Source: Massariosphaeria phaeospora
Taxonomy: Eukaryota; Ascomycota; Dothideomycetes; Pleosporales
Assembly: GCA_011032825.1 (NCBI GenBank)
Contig: JAADJZ010000002.1
Span: 930,001-994,000, forward strand
DNA: 64,000 nt
Direction of reading: 5' to 3'
Under the pieces are notes generated by a model, which was not told the origin of the DNA, searched no databases, and saw nothing but the letters and a program-made list of their open reading frames with translations. Shown here piece by piece: positions 44,403 to 55,838 of this stretch (within the stretch, counting starts at the first letter, position 1; each line of letters begins with the position of its first letter). A program made the position numbers and the translations under genes.

Positions 44403-45452
44403 TCACATAGGCTCGCGAGCAGGAATATTCGCCGCGCTGTTGAACCCCCGCGTCTTGAGCGCTTCGAGCAGGCGGTAGACGTTGCGCGCGATGGGGTGCG
44501 AAGTGGCTTTGGCTTCGACTGCGGGCTCAGCGGCGTCCTCGTCGCGCTTGTGGTTGCCACGGTAGACACCGCGGGCCTCGACCTCGACCTCGTCGTCGTC
44601 TTCTGAGCGCTTGTGGTTGCCGCGGTAGACTCCGCGGGCCTCGACATCGTCTTCGGAATCTTGCTCGCGCTTATGGTTGCCACGGTAGACTCCGCGGGCC
44701 TCGACGTCGTCGTCTCGCTTGTGGTTGCCACGGTAGACACCGCGGGCCTCGACCTCGTCGTCATCCTCTTCACGCTTGTGGTTGCCGCGATAGACGCCAC
44801 GCTCAACAACCTCGTCGTCCTCTTCGCGGCGGTGGTTGCCGCGGTACACACCTCGCTCCTCGACCTCAGCATCCTCACGCTTGTGGTTCCCGCGATAGAC
44901 ACCCCGCTCGACCACCTCGTCTTCCTCACGCTTGTGGTTGCCCCTGTACACTCCGCGTTCCTCGACCTCGACCTCAGCATCAGCCTCGCGCTTGTGGTTT
45001 CCCCTGTAGACACCCCTCGCTACAACCTCGTCCTCTTCTTCCCGCTTGTGGTTGCCCCTGTAGACACCTCGCTCGACCACCTCATCTTCCTCGCGCTTGT
45101 GGTTGCCCCTGTACACTCCGCGTTCCTCGACCTCGACCTCAGCATCAGCCTCGCGCTTGTGGTTTCCCCTGTAGACACCCCTCGCTACAACCTCGTCCTC
45201 TTCCCGGCGGTGGTTGCCCCTGTACACACCGCGTTCCTCGACCTCGGGCACCTCGCGCGACGCAATCAAACCGCCATCGCCAGTCCGGATGTAGCGCTTG
45301 TCGACGACCGGAGCAGCGGCTTGGCCCTGCCATCTTAGTCAGCATTGTGAATATCTCATGTCCAGCACACGCATGCAGCATACCTCAGTTACCGGAACCG
45401 GAGCGGCAAGCAGAGTGAGCGCGAAGGAAGCGATGATAAGAGCGGAACGCAT
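44403..45452 (-). CDS. Secreted 13-repeat protein with kexin sites (KEP / dikaritin-type RiPP precursor candidate)
   Basis: Two exons (45,452-45,384 and 45,326-44,403) give 330 residues. Exon 1 is a signal peptide (MRSALIIASFALTLLAAP). A pro-segment follows with a first dibasic site (VVDKR). Residues from about 50 to 280 are thirteen repeats of 16-21 residues. Each has an acidic spacer (such as EEDEVV), then E/A-RGVYRGNH, then KR or RR. Kex2 would release peptides carrying the GVYRGNH core, with acidic extensions. This is the layout of kexin-processed peptides such as the ustiloxin, phomopsin and epichloecyclin precursors, which also have a Tyr in the core. The last 50 residues are non-repetitive, with one diverged core (ARNVYR). 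No UstYa-like, tyrosinase or peptidase gene is adjacent. Alternatives are an unmodified secreted peptide hormone or a cell-wall repeat protein. Confidence 0.88.
44535..45258 (-). repeat. In-frame coding tandem repeats (13 units, 48-63 bp)
   Basis: The repeats encode the GVYRGNH units. On the + strand the core reads as variants of TTGTGGTTGCC..GTA.AC.CC. A 165-bp block of three units is duplicated almost exactly (compare 44,941 onward with 45,106 onward), showing recent unit expansion in frame. Confidence 0.9.
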
Positions 45453-46347
45453 ATTGTCGGTTTGTGTGGTTGGTATGGGTATTAAGGTCTGAACTGTGAG
45501 TGTGTGATTGTTTGTTTGTTTGTTTGTTTGTTTGATTGGTTGTATAGTGGTGTGATAGTCGAGTCAACAAAGAGTACTAGTGCACAGCACGTGTAAGATT
45601 AAAAAGAGGCACAGCCTAAAGAACGATGAAGAAGCTGGGGAAGGAGGGAGGGGTGGAAAAATTAGTTGCAAATGGGAGTGATTCCGGATCCTCTGGCCCA
45701 CCAAAGTCTGGGGGCACGCCGTCACTTTTATCTGTGCGAGCGCGCGGCGCAGCGAACATGTGCCTGGCTACCTACTCCGTACAGCATAATATTGATTTGG
45801 CGCACCGGACCATTGGTCTCGGGGCCTGAAGCGCTGTGGCATTCGTTGGCGTCGTGGACAGGCACGGAAGCGGATGAAGATGCGGGCAGCTGGGCAGTCG
45901 GGATGCTACGCGCCGGTCTAGGCTGAGTTGAGGTTAGCGCGGTCCGGCTGCGGGTCATCGTTTGGCGTTGGGGCGGTTAAACGCTGAGACTGAAACACCA
46001 ATCCGTTCATGCGCTGTTAGATAGAGTGGTCGTGGGCCAATGGAGCGTGGAGCCAGCTATTGGCCCCGTGGTACAGGCGCGTAGGTGCTGTGATGGCTGC
46101 AATCCGAATCGTTGTAAGCGCTTGGCTTTTGTGGGGTCCTTCAACGGTTTGCTGCTGAATCTATGAATAGGTACCTATGGCGATGTGATGTTTGTACCTT
46201 AATATTGTCTGTCTGTTGGTCATGCATTGCGAGTCACATCAGGCAGGCCGCATTCGTGATCTCCACAACCGAGACCCTTCGACGGATTCTAGAAACGCGT
46301 GCTGTCATAAACGTTCATTACTAACTAAGCTATATACAGTGAAGTGT
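45453..46347. other. Upstream region of the repeat-protein gene
   Basis: About 900 bp between two minus-strand genes. A (TTTG)n run at 45,508-45,535 would be (CAAA)n in the 5' leader of the repeat-protein gene. No other gene recognised. Confidence 0.45.
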
Positions 46348-48906
46348 TCATATCCATTCCGCAGGAGGCGTAGGAAGGTCTTTCGTCAAAGAAGCCGGCG
46401 AAAATGCAGGATGATCCTTTTTGGGTACTGACGGGGAAAACGTAGCGTGGTCCTTTTTCGAAGAAGTTGGAGAGAAGTTGGGATAGTCCCGCTTGAGGGC
46501 CGTTGGAGAAAAAGACGCATGTCGAGACTTTGTAGAAGTCGGGGAGAAGCCGCTGTTGCCGGAGAACCTCCATCCGGCTCGTGGAAGCCATTTGACTCTG
46601 ACCTCCTTCGCCTTCGCGCGTGGTGTCCCCATGCCTTGCGACGCTGTCATCTTCTTCTGCATCGCATCCGGCAGCCCGTAGAGGAGCGTTGCGATGGCTG
46701 AGGTTTTCCACACTCCGACTTGGTCCTGCTCCATGGAGCTTCGGATTACCGTTGCGATCAGGAAAAGGAATGTAAGACCGAGGAGGCCCAGCGGAAGTGA
46801 CAGCCAGCCCCATCGGACATCCACAAAGCTCTCTTTGTCGTATGCGGGACCGGTTATCATCTTCGTATTGCTTGGTGACGAGCGTATGACATTTGTCATA
46901 GCAGTGGCTAGATTATCCATATGCTTTGTGACGTTGTCGAACAACCACGGGTTTCGAGTCAAATTCCGGGTGTAGACGTCGACGGTGATATACTCCTTAT
47001 ATCGCAACATACCATCAACCTCATCGGTGCTGTTGGAAAGCGTGTAGGACGAGGGGAAGATGTCGTCGAATAAAGATAAGGTGAGCACTTGGGTGAGATT
47101 GTCGATGTGGTATTCGTTCCCGCCTTGCCCTTTTACGGTGATGTTCTGCACATATGTGTATTCGGTACCGCTCGGCTCACCCTTTTCGTTGAGAATCTCG
47201 CTTGTTTCCCATGGCGAAGGCCCCTGCGTCTCATTGACAAAGATGTTGGTGACGTTTTCGGTATATCCTCCTTCCGAATATGTCGACAGCATCGTCTTGG
47301 CGCACCACTGAAGGACACATTCGTGGGCGATGGGGGTCGCATTGCGCTGGATATGGTCTACGGTTCGGCCGGAAGCGACAACAAAGTGTGCCAACGGGTT
47401 GTGCGTGGTATTGAGCCTGGAGGTGTATCCTGGCAGTCGTTCTCGGGTGAACAGGTCGTAAAGAGGCTGAGCGCGCATCATGAGAATCTCTCCTGCAAAA
47501 CTCGTGTCGCTGTCGACATTGTAACCGGTCATGAGAACGGGGTCGTCAGATTTCAGGTACCATCCACACGACGTTCCATTTGGAAAGACGGCTTCACCGC
47601 TTTCGGCGTCCACGTCAGGAACCTGGATCCAGTCGAGCGTTGAGTTGACGCACTTGAACTCGAGGAGGTCACCCACGTCCGCACACTTGCTGCAGATGCC
47701 GAGTGTTTCATACTCGGGCCATGTACAGTTGCTGTTCGGACACACCAACGGGATCTCAGCTCTGACGCCTTTGCCGAAGGATATTGGCAGAGTCCCGTCT
47801 TCGTAGAAATGGTGGTACGTGGCACCTAACATGTTCTGGTCAAGTTGCAAGCTTTCCATGCCTACGCGGTACTCTTTCCCAGCCGAAAATGGTTCGTAGG
47901 TTATCGCTCGTGGGATCGACCCAATCCCTTGCTGGATCCAACGTTCCGGATACTGGACGACTTGCTGGAAAAACGGATCGAGAGCAAGCGCAAACAGGGT
48001 CACTGCGGCGCCTAATGCCGCCAGTGATTTTCCTTTCGTCCTAACGAGTAGGAGGAGCGAGCCCCATGGCCCTCGGGAAGCGTTATCAAACAGCTCGAAA
48101 TCCCACATCTTTTTCGAGCTAGACCCCTGGAACCAGCTCCATTTCAGTTGTCCGAGGGCTTCAGAGACAGGCAGAAGAAGAGCGGCAGACGCAATTCTGG
48201 ACAAGACCGAAATATAGGCGTTTAAGGTGAGACCCAAAGGCCAGTTCGGTATCCGTTTGTCCTTATAGACCACCAATACAGCCAGAATACCAGCCATACA
48301 TGCCGCGCTCAACAACCAGCTGATTATCTCGATCAACCACCTTTTGACAACATTTCCAGAAGCACTGTATTTCCACAGCTTTTCCTCGATGCGCTGAGCG
48401 AAATTCGAAGCGCTTTGTAGATTCTCTGGCCGTTCCTCGCCCAACTTTTCTGCTGTCGCGGGGGTGATTGGGCTTATGTCAGGCATAAACGGGGCGTCTG
48501 GGATTCCAAGTCCAACCTGGCTTTTCCGACTCCAGTCGATGTCATCTTTCGTTATGGAGTTCGCTATCGAGGGCGGGGAGAGGGGGGAAAAGGCGTTCCG
48601 ACGAAAGCGTACATGTGGCCTTCCTTCGGGGTCGAACTGCAGGGTTCGGATTGGAGGCTGAGGCCTTGTCTCCAGATTAAGACCTGGCACGGTCAAATTT
48701 CTGGGTGAAGGAGCCCTCGGGGTTATCGAGTTGTAGGACGGAGGCCCTGGTGATGCAACTAGAACACAATGTATTGGCTGGTCTCTTGAACTGGTTTCGC
48801 AGGCTGGACATATGTGTTCGGAAAGTCTTTTGGGCTCGAGGTCGGTGCCGGTATCGAGGTATATCGGAATGTTGGCATTGGCGGGGGAGAGCGGGAATTT
48901 AGACAT
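46348..48906 (-). CDS. DUF3176 family integral membrane protein
   Basis: A single-exon frame of 852 residues from ATG at 48,906; the open frame extends upstream to 49,011 but with no earlier ATG. After a Pro/Ser-rich N-terminal 180 residues, the DUF3176 core starts with WLIEIISWLLSAACMAGILA and continues through KDKRIPNWPLGLTLNAYISVLSRI and LGQLKWSWF, all hallmark segments. Two or three N-terminal helices are followed by a long lumenal or extracellular Cys-containing domain with many N-glycosylation sequons (such as NCTW, NSTLDW, NTTHN). A last helix follows (LGLLGLTFLFLIATVIR). The C-terminal tail has a short repeated Ser/Pro/Lys motif (FSPT..KKDH.. type, about five units). The family's function is not known. 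Confidence 0.88.
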   Translation of the reverse strand: MSKFPLSPANANIPIYLDTGTDLEPKRLSEHICPACETSSRDQPIHCVLVASPGPPSYNSITPRAPSPRNLTVPGLNLETRPQPPIRTLQFDPEGRPHVRFRRNAFSPLSPPSIANSITKDDIDWSRKSQVGLGIPDAPFMPDISPITPATAEKLGEERPENLQSASNFAQRIEEKLWKYSASGNVVKRWLIEIISWLLSAACMAGILAVLVVYKDKRIPNWPLGLTLNAYISVLSRIASAALLLPVSEALGQLKWSWFQGSSSKKMWDFELFDNASRGPWGSLLLLVRTKGKSLAALGAAVTLFALALDPFFQQVVQYPERWIQQGIGSIPRAITYEPFSAGKEYRVGMESLQLDQNMLGATYHHFYEDGTLPISFGKGVRAEIPLVCPNSNCTWPEYETLGICSKCADVGDLLEFKCVNSTLDWIQVPDVDAESGEAVFPNGTSCGWYLKSDDPVLMTGYNVDSDTSFAGEILMMRAQPLYDLFTRERLPGYTSRLNTTHNPLAHFVVASGRTVDHIQRNATPIAHECVLQWCAKTMLSTYSEGGYTENVTNIFVNETQGPSPWETSEILNEKGEPSGTEYTYVQNITVKGQGGNEYHIDNLTQVLTLSLFDDIFPSSYTLSNSTDEVDGMLRYKEYITVDVYTRNLTRNPWLFDNVTKHMDNLATAMTNVIRSSPSNTKMITGPAYDKESFVDVRWGWLSLPLGLLGLTFLFLIATVIRSSMEQDQVGVWKTSAIATLLYGLPDAMQKKMTASQGMGTPRAKAKEVRVKWLPRAGWRFSGNSGFSPTSTKSRHASFSPTALKRDYPNFSPTSSKKDHATFSPSVPKKDHPAFSPASLTKDLPTPPAEWI

Positions 48907-50749
48907 GGAGTATGAGGGCGCCACGAACTCTGGCCGGGATCCTCGGTGGAGGTTCAACGATATGGCGCAGCGTGGACTAAGTGGAAACCGAATGCCGGAG
49001 TAACGGACCACGGGTTACCTACACCGATCATATGGTATTTGGCTGTAGAAGCAAATTGTTCTTACAGCTGGCTATAATTAGAATCAAACCACTCCACGGA
49101 AAGCGTCACGAAAGAGCGCAATGGTCCCTTAAGGCGGCCAGTCACGACAAGGCTCCGGCAGCAGCGCGCTCCATTGCTTCGTCCGACATGCCGGGCGTAG
49201 AGACTCTATTTACCATGTCATGGTCGCGATAGGTAGAAAGTCTACGGTGGCGGCAGGACGAGCCGCTGATGGCGTCGACCCCTGCAGGAACACTGTGTAA
49301 GCGCCAGGATTGAGGTACGTGGGCATGGATCGGACAGTCTTTGCGGGCCTCACTCATGGTCCCACAGGACTCGGGTCAGACTAATGTCTACAGTCTTGCA
49401 GTATCTCAGGCCCGGCGGCTACGGCCAAGTGCTGCTATAGGTGCAATAGGTGAGGAAACCCACGCCATGGGGGCCTGGTAAGACATGCGTGGCGATCTAG
49501 CCTGTTGCGCACGAGGCATCGGGACAGGCGACGGATGTAGTTCTTGCGGCGACCGTGTTGATGATAGGAGTACATTATTTCGATGATGATGTTGTTGTCG
49601 GGATGGAAAGAAGGAGGAGACGTGGGAGCTCGAAAGGATGGACTATGCCAAGACATGCGCGATAACTAACCCTGGTGCAGCCAATCACGGTTGTCGACGA
49701 CAAAAGCCTTGAAGGGGGCATCGGATATGCTCAGTATAGAAGTGAACTGTACAGGAGTGAAAGTTTAGAGTGAAAAGGGCGAGAGAATAGTGAAGAATGG
49801 AAGCGATGGATACTACTGGCCGATTATCTACTCACATGAGAGTTTTCTGGATTTGATGGCTCTTCCCAGAGGGCACGCACTTAAAGGTGGTCGTTTCCGG
49901 GAAGGCAGGCTTTGCATTGGAGGTTCATCGAATAAAGGGACGTTTACCGATATTTCCATAATAAATGCCGTACCGAGAAAGCACCGGCGATGGTCCTCGG
50001 TCCCGTTCGTCGCCCCGCCTTGGTTGGATCGAAAACCTTGGAAATTCGATAGTACAGAGTTTATCGGCTTCGTGAGACGGACGCGGTGATCTTTTTCAAA
50101 GTTGTGTCAGGTCCAAGGCTCCTCACCAGACATCGTATTTGGAGCTGACGTGCACGAGGTCTGTTCAGCGTGCGCTGGATGTTGGTGTCTGTTTTCGCGT
50201 GTGGCAGACGCTATGGCGTCATGACATTGTCTGCCGGTTTGGTAGCGAGCACGTGGAGTTCCGTTAGTAGCAAACACTAATCAAGCTTCCTGCTGGTCAG
50301 CTACCTCAATTGATCCTCCCGTCTGATTCCCGAGCGCGGGACCTGGCCGTTTACCTCCCGCCTGTGTCTTCTATGCGGTCTCAAGATGGCACCGGCATGT
50401 CTCCACTTCGACTCAAAGTAGCTCGAGATACTACGGGGCTGCTCCGGCGCCGTGCAGGCTTCCCTACGACGGCGTATGTCAAGACCCCAGTGCGTCATTG
50501 CTAGGAGCTAATACTAAGACAGAACCAGTTCAAATACCGCCAGCCCATGCCGAATATACCGCTACTAGCTAGCATGCGAACCCAAGAATCTAAAGAGCAC
50601 TTTCTGAAACGGATGGGACTGTGACTATGATGGCATCCAGGGCCCGGGCCAAACCTTCTAGCCGCGGTGCTGCATCCTCATAAATCGGACCCTCACCTCA
50701 CACCACTTTTGATAAATCTCCGTCCTGACGCTCCCTTCAAGCGAGCACA
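48907..50749. other. Intergenic region between DUF3176 and rhodopsin-domain genes
   Basis: About 1.8 kb between divergently transcribed genes. A 99-codon + strand frame at 49,790-50,089 begins with ATG and lacks any recognisable motif; I do not call it a gene. Confidence 0.45.
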
Positions 50750-52083
50750 ATGGCGGCTTCAATACCGAACCGGGGCCCCGAGCTGCTGGCAGTTGATATC
50801 CTTTTCTTGGCTGCGGCTGTGATTGCGAATCTGTTGAGATGCTACGTTCGGATTGCTATGGTGAAGGCCTTTGGTGTTGACGATTGGCTGATGGCAATTG
50901 CAACTGTAGGTTATTTATCCAGATCTTCCACCGCATGACCATATAACTAACTGCACCCAGCTTTTCTTCGTCGCTTACTGCTCGTCCTCAATCTCAGGCG
51001 TTCGACATGGTACGGGCCGGCACCACTCTGATCTATCGCAAGAGAACATACACAAAGCAAAGCAGTCTTGGTGGTTATGCTACCTCTTCTACTGTGTCTC
51101 AATGATCTCGTCCAAGGTATCCATCGGTTGCTTCCTTCTTCGGATCGCTGTCAAAAGGATACACACTTTGATAATATACGGAGCGATGTTCATCTCCATC
51201 GTCGCTGGGGTTGTGTTCTTCTTCGTCACATTGTTCCAGTGCCATCCCATCTATTACTTCTGGAATAAGACAGAACCCGGGAGATGCATCAGCAATGAAG
51301 TCATAATCGGGCTCGGGTACCTCTATAGCACCTTTAGCATCATCTCTGATTTTACGTTTGCGCTCCTCCCTGGTTTCATCGTATGGAACCTTCAACTCAA
51401 TCGGAGGACCAAGATAGCTCTGGTACCGCTGCTGACCATGGGATGCATGTGAGTCTATATATCACGCTGTTCACAACTTTTGTTGACCGGTTACCAGTGC
51501 AAGCTCAGCAGTCGTGGCTCGCACACCCTATCTCCCCAGTTTCAGATCCGCCGACTTCTTATGTATGTGTACACCCTCGCTATTCTGTACTATCTAACAT
51601 GGCCCAGGGGCAACCATAGACATCGCAATATGGTCCTCCGTCGAGCAAGGTCTCGCAATTACAGCAGGCAGTCTGGCCACACTTCGGCCACTCTTCCACC
51701 TCATCGCTAACCGCTTCGGCCTATCCACAAACCCCACCAGACCACTTCAATCGAATTATGCCGGGGCATCCGTAGAAGCTCTAGGCGGCCGCCGTAAAGC
51801 AAACCAGACCGAGCTAGATCTGTACAAGCTTTCAGCGATGGTCGAAACCAGAGTTTCTCGTAGAGATAGAGATGAGGAAATGGAGAACAATATCAAATCA
51901 CCGAATTGGTTTCAAACCGGCTTTCCGAGGTCAAAACGGAATTCCGTTTCAGAGAGAAAACCCGTCGAGGATACTGAGAGTCAGAAGAGTTTGCATGCTA
52001 AGAGATCGGACGAGAGCCTAGACCAGGATGGCATGCAGATCACGGTTTCGAAGAGCTTCTTTGTGACGGATGAGCGTCGGTGA
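50750..52083 (+). CDS. Fungal rhodopsin-domain seven-helix integral membrane protein
   Basis: Four exons (50,750-50,905; 50,961-51,448; 51,498-51,562; 51,620-52,083) join to 390 residues. It is a member of the large fungal rhodopsin-like membrane family (related to the PTH11-type receptor core, here without a CFEM domain). Visible hallmarks are LRCYVR and VDDWLM in the first loop, the helix-3 ISSKVSIGCFLLRI segment, and the FQCHPIYYFWN loop with a conserved Cys. Later come SDFTFALLPGFIVWNL, DIAIWSSVEQGLAITAGSLATLRPL at the seventh helix, and a charged cytoplasmic tail of about 110 residues. No retinal-binding lysine context is evident, so it is not a photoreceptive opsin. Its role is unknown. 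Confidence 0.9.
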
Positions 52084-52418
52084 CGGAGGCGTCTGCAAGA
52101 ATGACTACGACCTTTTACGACCTTTTGCATTGGAAACCCTAAGTGGCCGAGCACGATTGCCTTTGAGCTCCACTTTGATGAAGCATAGCCTGCGTTCCAG
52201 ACACTAAGCTGGGGACCCGCCTCAGCAATCTTTACGTGAGTCCCCGAATTGAATCCTATTTCACAACAACTCGATAACAATCCCTTTTAGTCCGATTGTA
52301 ATACCGTCTTATCGCGAAACTCTTTCCACTGACTACAAATCGGCAGTATCTCCCCATCCCCTCGTTAATGAAGATATACTCTGTATGCCACCTGCTGTAT
52401 CATATCAATCCATACCAT
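52084..52418. other. Convergent intergenic region
   Basis: About 335 bp between the 3' ends of the rhodopsin-domain and HET genes. Nothing recognised. Confidence 0.45.
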
Positions 52419-54722
52419 TCACACGATCTTAACGGTCTTCTTTTGCCAAGGCGCCTTCTGAAACTCTTCATTGACCTTCACCTGGTCTTCCGCAAGCTTA
52501 CTACCAAATCCAGTAACGACTTTGAATCCCAGACCCGCAACACGCCTCCAGATAGTCGCATCGTCGTCATTGCAGCTTTCCAGCAACAAGCAAAACAAAT
52601 CTGAAGGAGGCTGCTCCCAATTCAAATCCGTCCACGAACATAGATGCAAGAGTGCGAATTTCTGTCCCGCGAAACCACGATGCTGCTGCCGGTATTCAGA
52701 GCCAAGTTGTCTGTTTTGAAGAAGTCTTGATATCCATGCCAGCATATTGGGAAACTTGGATGACGGCTGGTCTGGCTGCTCAACGTTATCAGTGTCGAAC
52801 GGTAAGAGGAGAGCGCGCAGTGTGATGTAGCCGCTTTTGACTGTGCCGTAAGGATCCCCAGTTGCGAGTACGACGCTTGTGTTGAGAATCTTGGCCGAAT
52901 ACGTCAACTTGTTCCACGAATTGACACCTATTGCGAATGCAACTGATGCTCCAGCCACCGAGGCCCAGCTCCAAGATGGCGCAAGATACACATTGTTTTG
53001 GCCTCCCTCTTTCGCATTTTTCGCCAACGTATGCCTAGACCACGCGAGTGAACGAACCATATCGGTCTTCCACATTCCGGCAATGTACTCATCACCCGTC
53101 GCGCGTTGAAACTCATCCGCCAAGCCAGATAGCGCAGGCAGCACATCTGTTGGGTTCGTGAGCGAACGCGACGTATAACGCCTCACGATCTCGTTCCAGA
53201 AGTCAAAATACGTCATGGTCATGCCGCCGGGTGTCTCTAGAAGGCCCCGGAGATAGAACGACGTGCCTGCCGTCAGGGCAATGCGCCACATGGACCGATC
53301 TTTGGCCCGTAACATTAGCCTTGGGGATGGATAGCTAATGTTGATTATCGGCGGTAAGCGCAAAGCGGAGAAGAGCTTGAACCAGATCGCGTTACGATGG
53401 GTTGTCGCTTCCATGGAGATATCCCGGATGAACTTCTTGCTGCGGTATTCTTCAATGACTTCTGTGGTCCGGCCAGCTTCGTCTACTGTGCCGTTGGAGC
53501 ACTCGAACGAGATTTGCTGTGATCCAAACCATAGTGTGCGAGGTGCCAGTAAGGTTTCTTGGAGTGTCCATCCGCGGGTGTTGAGTATGCTGCTGCGCAT
53601 TGTTTCGTCCCAGATCTCGGAGCCGGGTCGCAGGAAGACGGTGGGCGGAGTCGGATCTCCGTTGCGCCATTCCAACGAACATGTCATGGGAGACTGCTGG
53701 CGATGCTGGAAGAAACCTGCGGTGGATTTCGGAGCAGCCGCTGCAGCAATAGTCACGATAGCGCCTTTGTACACGTTTCGCATCCGAGCAGCTTCGTAGG
53801 CCCAGTCTTCAGTGGAGTCTTGAACGATACAGAGCGCATCGATCCACAGGTATGAGATGTCCAGTTTCCTGGTGACGATTATAGAATCGCGGAGTGTAGC
53901 TGGAAAGTCGGCCAACGGCACACCTTTGCGCAGCATTGCTTGCGTATCCTGGGTCATTTTGAAGTCGGTATTGCCGCCCCAACAATACGACAACGCCGCA
54001 TACTGCTCACTGATCCCTTTCCCATCAACAACCTTCGGATTCTCGCTCTTAACGTCGATGACTCTAGTCGGCAGCTGTGCCAGACTCGGCCCATACGGTT
54101 TACACCCGCCATGATTCTCCACACAATCGTCCAACCACCGCCGCCCCAGCCCTAGGCATTCGTTCGACCCCGAGTAATCGTAGATCGACCTCGCGAGCAG
54201 ATCCGCATGGTCACGTGGTTCACTCCCTAGGTATCCTCGTCAATATCAATCTTCATTCCAAGTCGGATACCACCCACCTCTCTTCGCATAAACTTCAAAC
54301 CACGCAATCATCTTCCCACCACTGCGCTCGTCCACTACCAACGACACAGCAACATGCGGCAGCGCATGCAGCGCCATATCCCACTGATTCGTGCCCACAT
54401 ACAACCGACCCGCAGCGACGCCCACCCCGTCCACGCCCTCCTTCAACACATCCTCTTGCAGCTCGTAAGGCTGCGCATTCCGCTCGTACACCGCCCAAAT
54501 CGCACGGCAAAGCTCACAACCAACATTCTTTGCAGACTCGCGCAGCGCTAGTAGACTGGCTTGGTGCGCGAAGAAGCGCGGGATACCGGGACGAATGGCC
54601 TTAGTGCTGTGGGTTTGGCCGGCTGCGGGGGTGTAGAGGTAGGTGCGGTCCTCGAGGGGCTGCGAGCTGGATGTTATGAGGAGGGTGCGGATGTCGAGGG
54701 TGGTGCATAGAGAGCAGAGCAT
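52419..54722 (-). CDS. HET-domain (heterokaryon incompatibility) protein
   Basis: Two exons (54,722-54,278 and 54,235-52,419, 42-bp intron) give 753 residues. The HET domain at about residues 205-360 shows its three blocks: YAALSYCWGG, YLWIDALCIVQDS and RGWTLQE. In known cases HET domains trigger cell death when incompatible alleles meet, but most fungal genomes carry many such genes of unknown specificity. The N-terminal region has CSLC and CELCRAIW cysteine pairs, as often seen upstream of HET domains. The rest has a PSWSWASV motif, which is also common in the family. No WD40 or NACHT repeats are present, so it is not a HET-D/E type. The intron joins AKR to GYLGSEP in phase. Confidence 0.93.
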
Positions 54723-55838
54723 GGTATGGAGTTTAGCGTGAGTGTATGAGTGCTAGGGAGAGTTGGGAGGGAGGGGTCATCCATGGGAAGAGGGCTGGGC
54801 TAGGCTGAAACAGGAGTTGGTGCACGGTGAAGAGGCTGAACTTGGCGTTGTTGAAATCCTTCGGAGTCGGAATCCGAATCGGAGAACCTCAGACACGGCT
54901 GATGAACTGCAACCAAGCTCAAACAAAGGTATATCCGAAAAGCCGTATTTGTTGTCTTCGATAGCGAAACCGTAATTGGAGTAGAAAGTTGGAGTCTTTT
55001 GACTAGACACTATTCCAGCACCTGGACTTGTACTTATCAGGTCTGTATCGCGTATACGGTTCAAGAGCCGGAGCAGTGGAGATAAGTATTGGGCACGTGA
55101 TGCATCGTTCACTCTCCTAGTTCCCAAGGTACTTAAAAGTTCGCCGTGCACAAGCGACTATCCGACTGGACTTACGCTAGCAATTTACGAACTAAACACC
55201 AAATTCTAGCTTCAACCGAAGCCCCAACGCCTGCAACTCAGAGCACATGCCTAGTAGATCTCGTCTTCCCTCCAAGGCATCCGTCCGTCAAGCTTAGATT
55301 CCAAGCCCCGACGAACACTCCCACCCACTCTGCAGCCCAGATCGGGTCACGCAGCCCACCGCCTACCGGCATCTCAAGTCGCACGCCCCGGATTTCTTCG
55401 CACGACCCCTACCCGTAGCATAGAAACAATCTACGCGGGGCGCTTGTGATTGGCTGCGACGCTGCGTGTGCGTAAGCGAGAAAGAACATGCGGAGAATTG
55501 AGCCTGCGGTATAGTGGCTTCATCTATCAGCGCGGTGCGGCGCCCGTGGTTCCGCGGCGGGACGGGTATAGTGCGGCGGCTGGGTGGTGCACACTCTACG
55601 GGGTGGAGACCGGTTGGTGGAATTTGGTAGCGGTGGCAGACGGGCGTGGGAGACGATAAACCTGGTTTGAGGCTGTACGCGCTACACTGTACTTACGTGC
55701 CTATACGTAGTTGGATTTCCGGCTTGGGGCTCTAGGGGAGAGATGGTATATATATCGTGGTGGAGTGAGTTGAAGGAAACCTTGTTCGTTGTTCACTTCG
55801 TTTTTGCAATAGTGTACGTCTGGAAATATCAAGTGACG
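54723..55838. other. Divergent intergenic region between HET and AA9 genes
   Basis: About 1.1 kb; several short frames of 70-124 codons on both strands lack protein-like features. It should include both promoters, with a TATA-like run at 55,747-55,756. Confidence 0.45.
55747..55756 (+). promoter_or_regulatory. TATA-like element upstream of the AA9 gene
   Basis: TATATATATC about 90 bp upstream of the AA9 start codon. Confidence 0.4.

Noticed and set aside
44535..45258. Regular repeats that could suggest a CRISPR array
   Set aside because: The units are in-frame coding repeats of a spliced eukaryotic gene with a signal peptide, and the spacers are not unique sequences.
44613..45338. 241-codon open frame on the + strand across the repeat gene
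   Set aside because: It is the reverse frame of the tandem repeats; periodic sequence without stops on one strand often stays open on the other. It has no signal, and its hydrophobic repeats are a codon-complement effect.
49790..50089. 99-codon + strand frame
   Set aside because: It has no recognisable motif or splice context, and its composition is not distinctive.
43509..54722. A biosynthetic cluster around the repeat protein (DUF3328/UstYa oxidases, tyrosinase, methyltransferase, peptidase)
   Set aside because: None of the neighbouring genes carries such domains; the flanking genes are a sugar transporter, DUF3176, a rhodopsin-domain protein and a HET protein.
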